Source of the DNA: JAHQVK01 sp039819565 | GTDB taxonomy: Bacteria; Myxococcota; Kuafuiibacteriia; Kuafuiibacteriales; Kuafuiibacteriaceae | Reading direction: 5' to 3' | Length of the DNA stretch: 44,043 bases | Assembly: GCA_039819565.1 (NCBI GenBank) | Contig: JBCBRU010000006.1 | Span: forward strand, 1 to 44,043 | Shown: positions 41,896-44,043 of the stretch, in pieces | Position numbering within the stretch: position 1 is the stretch's first letter | Layout of the letters: each line of letters starts with the position of its first letter | The notes under the pieces: generated by a model | The model's input: only the letters and a program-made list of their open reading frames with translations | Told to the model about the DNA's origin: nothing | Database searches by the model: none | Position numbers and translations under genes: made by a program

Positions 41896-44031
41896 TTGAC
41901 TGCAGCCATAAAGCGCATCCCTTTAGCCACGCTCATTTTTATGCTCTGGGTGCCCACCGCCCACGCGCAATCCGGATCCAACTCGGAATCCGAAGCCCAA
42001 GACCCCGCAGAACTGCCTAAGGTCGAATCAATCCCGGATACCCCGGTCGCTCCTAGCGATGCACTCGAGGTCATTACCGTAACCTCACAAAAGAGGACTC
42101 AGGACGTACAGGACGTTCCTAGTTCGGTCACGGTGTTGAGCTCGGAGCAGTATGGGACGTTCAGGGCCGCGGGCGGCGACATTCGCGCGCTGTCGGCGCG
42201 CGTACCGAGTCTCATCATCGAGTCTTCGTTCGGCCGCTCGTTCCCGCGCATGTACATCCGCGGTCTCGGCAACACGGACTTCGACCTCAACGCGTCACAG
42301 CCGGTGTCGCTGGTGGTGGATGAAGTCGTTCTAGAAAACCCGATCGTAAAGAGCTTCCCCATCTTCGACATCGATCGGGTCGAGGTGCTGCGCGGCCCCC
42401 AAGGCACCCTCTTCGGACGCAATACGCCCGCCGGCGTGGTCAAGGTCGACACCATGCGCCCCACCGAGGACGTCGATGGCTACGCGAAGGTCGGCTACGG
42501 CTCGTTCAACCTCGTGACCCTCGAAGGTGCGGCCGGCGGCTCGATCCTCGATGGGATGCTGAAGGCCCGCGTCTCGGGCATGTTCCAGCGTCGGGACGAC
42601 TGGGTGGACAACACCCTGACCACCGATACGGACCAGGACCTCGAAGGCTTCACCCAGGGCGCGGCCCGCCTCCAGGTGGCGGTCAACCCCTTCGACAACT
42701 TCGAGCTCCTCCTCAACGCGCACTACCACAACCAGGATTCGACGGCCCGAGTCTTCCGCGCCAACATCATCGAGCCGGGAACCGCCGACTTTACCGAGGC
42801 CTTCGTCCGCGAAGAGGTCCAGCACGATGGTCAGAACCAGCAAGACCTCGAGCAGTACGGTGGCAGCGCCCGCATCGACTATGACTTCGGCCTCCTCGAC
42901 CTGACCGCCATCTACGCCTACGAGCGCGCCGAGATCTTCGGCCGAGGCGACATCGACGGCGGGTTCGGAGCCGTGTTCCTTCCGGAGTCTGGCCCGGGCG
43001 TGATCCCTTTCGCGTCCGAGACCGCCGACGCCATCCCCGCCATCGACCAGCACACCGCCGAGCTCCGTCTGTCGACGGACAACCTTCCCATCGTGAACGG
43101 GCAAGCGGGCTTCTTTTACTTCAACGAAGATCTCAACATCGAGAGCACCAACTTCGACTCTCTCGACGGAGGCCGGCAGCAAGGTTTTGCCCGCCAGCGC
43201 CAGCAGGCGGAAGCCTTCGCGTTCTTCGGTACGGTCCGGATCGAGCCGATCGACACGCTCCATATTCAGGCCGGCGTCCGCTACACGAACGATCAGAAGG
43301 ATTTCGAGGCCGAGCGTACCGAAGCTCCCCTTCCCCAGTTCGGCGGCGTGCCTCTGCCCCTACAAACGACCGAGACGAGCGCCGACTTCGTGTCCTGGGA
43401 CGCGAGCATCACCTACGACCTGCTCAAGGACATCAGCGTGTACGCCAAGGTGGCGCGCGGCTTCCGAGCCCCCAGCATCCAGGGCCGGGTCCTGTTCGGA
43501 GACACGATCTCGGTCGCGGACACCGAGAGCGTCATCTCCGTCGAGGGTGGGGCTAAGACCCGCTTTCTCAACAACCGGGCGCAGGTCAACCTGACGGGCT
43601 ATTATTACGAGATCAGTGATCAGCAGCTGACTGCGGTGGGCGGGGGCGCCAACTTCAACACCTTGATCAACGCCGACACCGGCATCGGCTACGGAGCGGA
43701 GCTCGATGCTTCCTTCCTGCCCATCACGAACCTCCTGATCTCTCTGGGCGGTAGCTACAACTATACCGAGATCCAGGACGACGACTTGGAGATTGCCCCG
43801 TGCGGAGCCCCTTGCTCCGCGAACGACATGTCCAACGAAGACGGTTCAGGCGCCCTGGTGTCGATCAACGGAAACTCCCTGCCCCACGCCCCGGAGTGGA
43901 TCTTCAACGCCAACGCGACTTACTCCCAGCCGCTGGGAGACTTCGGCGAGCTCTACCTCAACGCTGACATCGCCTACCGGAGCGAGGTGTTCTTCTTCCT
44001 CGATGAGCTCCGCATCCCGGAACTCCTGTGA
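41896..44031 (+). CDS. TonB-dependent outer-membrane receptor, probably truncated
   Basis: Outer-membrane active transporter, energised by TonB/ExbBD. The 711-aa protein starts at TTG 41896 with GGAGG 5 nt upstream. The signal peptide ends at AHA-Q (about 24). A TonB-box-like stretch, LEVITVTSQ, precedes the plug domain (about 70-190; VEVLRGPQGTLFGRNTPAGVV). The beta-barrel fills the rest. The family usually ends in an aromatic residue after about 750-800 residues, but this frame stops at FFFLDELRIPELL. The last strands are missing in this frame. Just downstream, NSCDS is readable in the +1 frame and LIEE in the original frame, which suggests a frameshift or sequence error. The substrate is unknown. 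Confidence 0.85.
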   Translation: MTAAIKRIPLATLIFMLWVPTAHAQSGSNSESEAQDPAELPKVESIPDTPVAPSDALEVITVTSQKRTQDVQDVPSSVTVLSSEQYGTFRAAGGDIRALSARVPSLIIESSFGRSFPRMYIRGLGNTDFDLNASQPVSLVVDEVVLENPIVKSFPIFDIDRVEVLRGPQGTLFGRNTPAGVVKVDTMRPTEDVDGYAKVGYGSFNLVTLEGAAGGSILDGMLKARVSGMFQRRDDWVDNTLTTDTDQDLEGFTQGAARLQVAVNPFDNFELLLNAHYHNQDSTARVFRANIIEPGTADFTEAFVREEVQHDGQNQQDLEQYGGSARIDYDFGLLDLTAIYAYERAEIFGRGDIDGGFGAVFLPESGPGVIPFASETADAIPAIDQHTAELRLSTDNLPIVNGQAGFFYFNEDLNIESTNFDSLDGGRQQGFARQRQQAEAFAFFGTVRIEPIDTLHIQAGVRYTNDQKDFEAERTEAPLPQFGGVPLPLQTTETSADFVSWDASITYDLLKDISVYAKVARGFRAPSIQGRVLFGDTISVADTESVISVEGGAKTRFLNNRAQVNLTGYYYEISDQQLTAVGGGANFNTLINADTGIGYGAELDASFLPITNLLISLGGSYNYTEIQDDDLEIAPCGAPCSANDMSNEDGSGALVSINGNSLPHAPEWIFNANATYSQPLGDFGELYLNADIAYRSEVFFFLDELRIPELL

Positions 44032-44043
44032 CTCATAGAGGAA

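Overview
The window is 44 kb of GC-rich, densely coded bacterial chromosome with about 40 protein genes and no rRNA, tRNA or CRISPR array that I can see. The gene mix suggests a myxobacterium or close relative (Myxococcota/Deltaproteobacteria): many lipoproteins of unknown role, a sigma-54 activator, a Ser/Thr kinase beside an ECF sigma factor, a Kunitz plus Kazal secreted inhibitor, SecDF-YajC, an ExbB/ExbD pair and a TonB-dependent receptor. This placement is inferred from gene content only.

Layout. 1-290 holds diverged direct and inverted repeats. 291-4431 (minus) carries a sigma-54-type activator with a degenerate receiver domain, inositol-3-phosphate synthase, and an exbB-exbD pair. dnaJ (4577, plus) faces a lipoprotein gene. 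A 177-bp palindromic MITE-like element (6695-6871) then supplies the stop codon of queE. 6868-11074 (minus) is queE, an SGNH-type lipoprotein, a coiled-coil membrane protein and a VWA-like membrane protein. thrB (plus) and recJ (minus) converge. 14078-15770 holds two lipoproteins, one of them the Kunitz/Kazal protein, and a small TTG-start ORF whose ribosome binding site lies in a hairpin. A PAS histidine kinase follows.

17544-20938 is yajC-secD-secF. 21034-24860 holds a 1140-residue fusion of a sodium/solute symporter-like membrane domain to a CheA-like Hpt/ATPase module, preceded by a small membrane protein gene and followed by a CPXCG zinc-ribbon protein gene. 24961-26458 is an overlapping pair: an unknown protein and a LysM/peptidoglycan-binding/transglycosylase protein with no signal peptide. 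Next come a LuxR regulator, a polysaccharide flippase, an AlkA-like glycosylase, an acetyltransferase and a DUF962 protein.

30941-34147 is an ECF sigma factor followed at 3 nt by a Ser/Thr kinase with a putative extracytoplasmic beta-propeller. Its 3' end overlaps a convergent erythromycin-esterase-like lipoprotein gene. A DUF4184 membrane protein follows. 36300-38941 is a tight operon of MoxR ATPase, CoxE-like VWA protein and acetyltransferase. About 1.2 kb without a convincing large gene (38942-40147) precedes prfC. The window ends in a TonB-dependent receptor gene that appears to stop early.

The best candidates for something new are the symporter-CheA fusion, the sigma-54 activator with an altered GAFTGA loop, the Kunitz domain with Asp at P1, the MITE-like element, and the signal-less LysM/transglycosylase pair.
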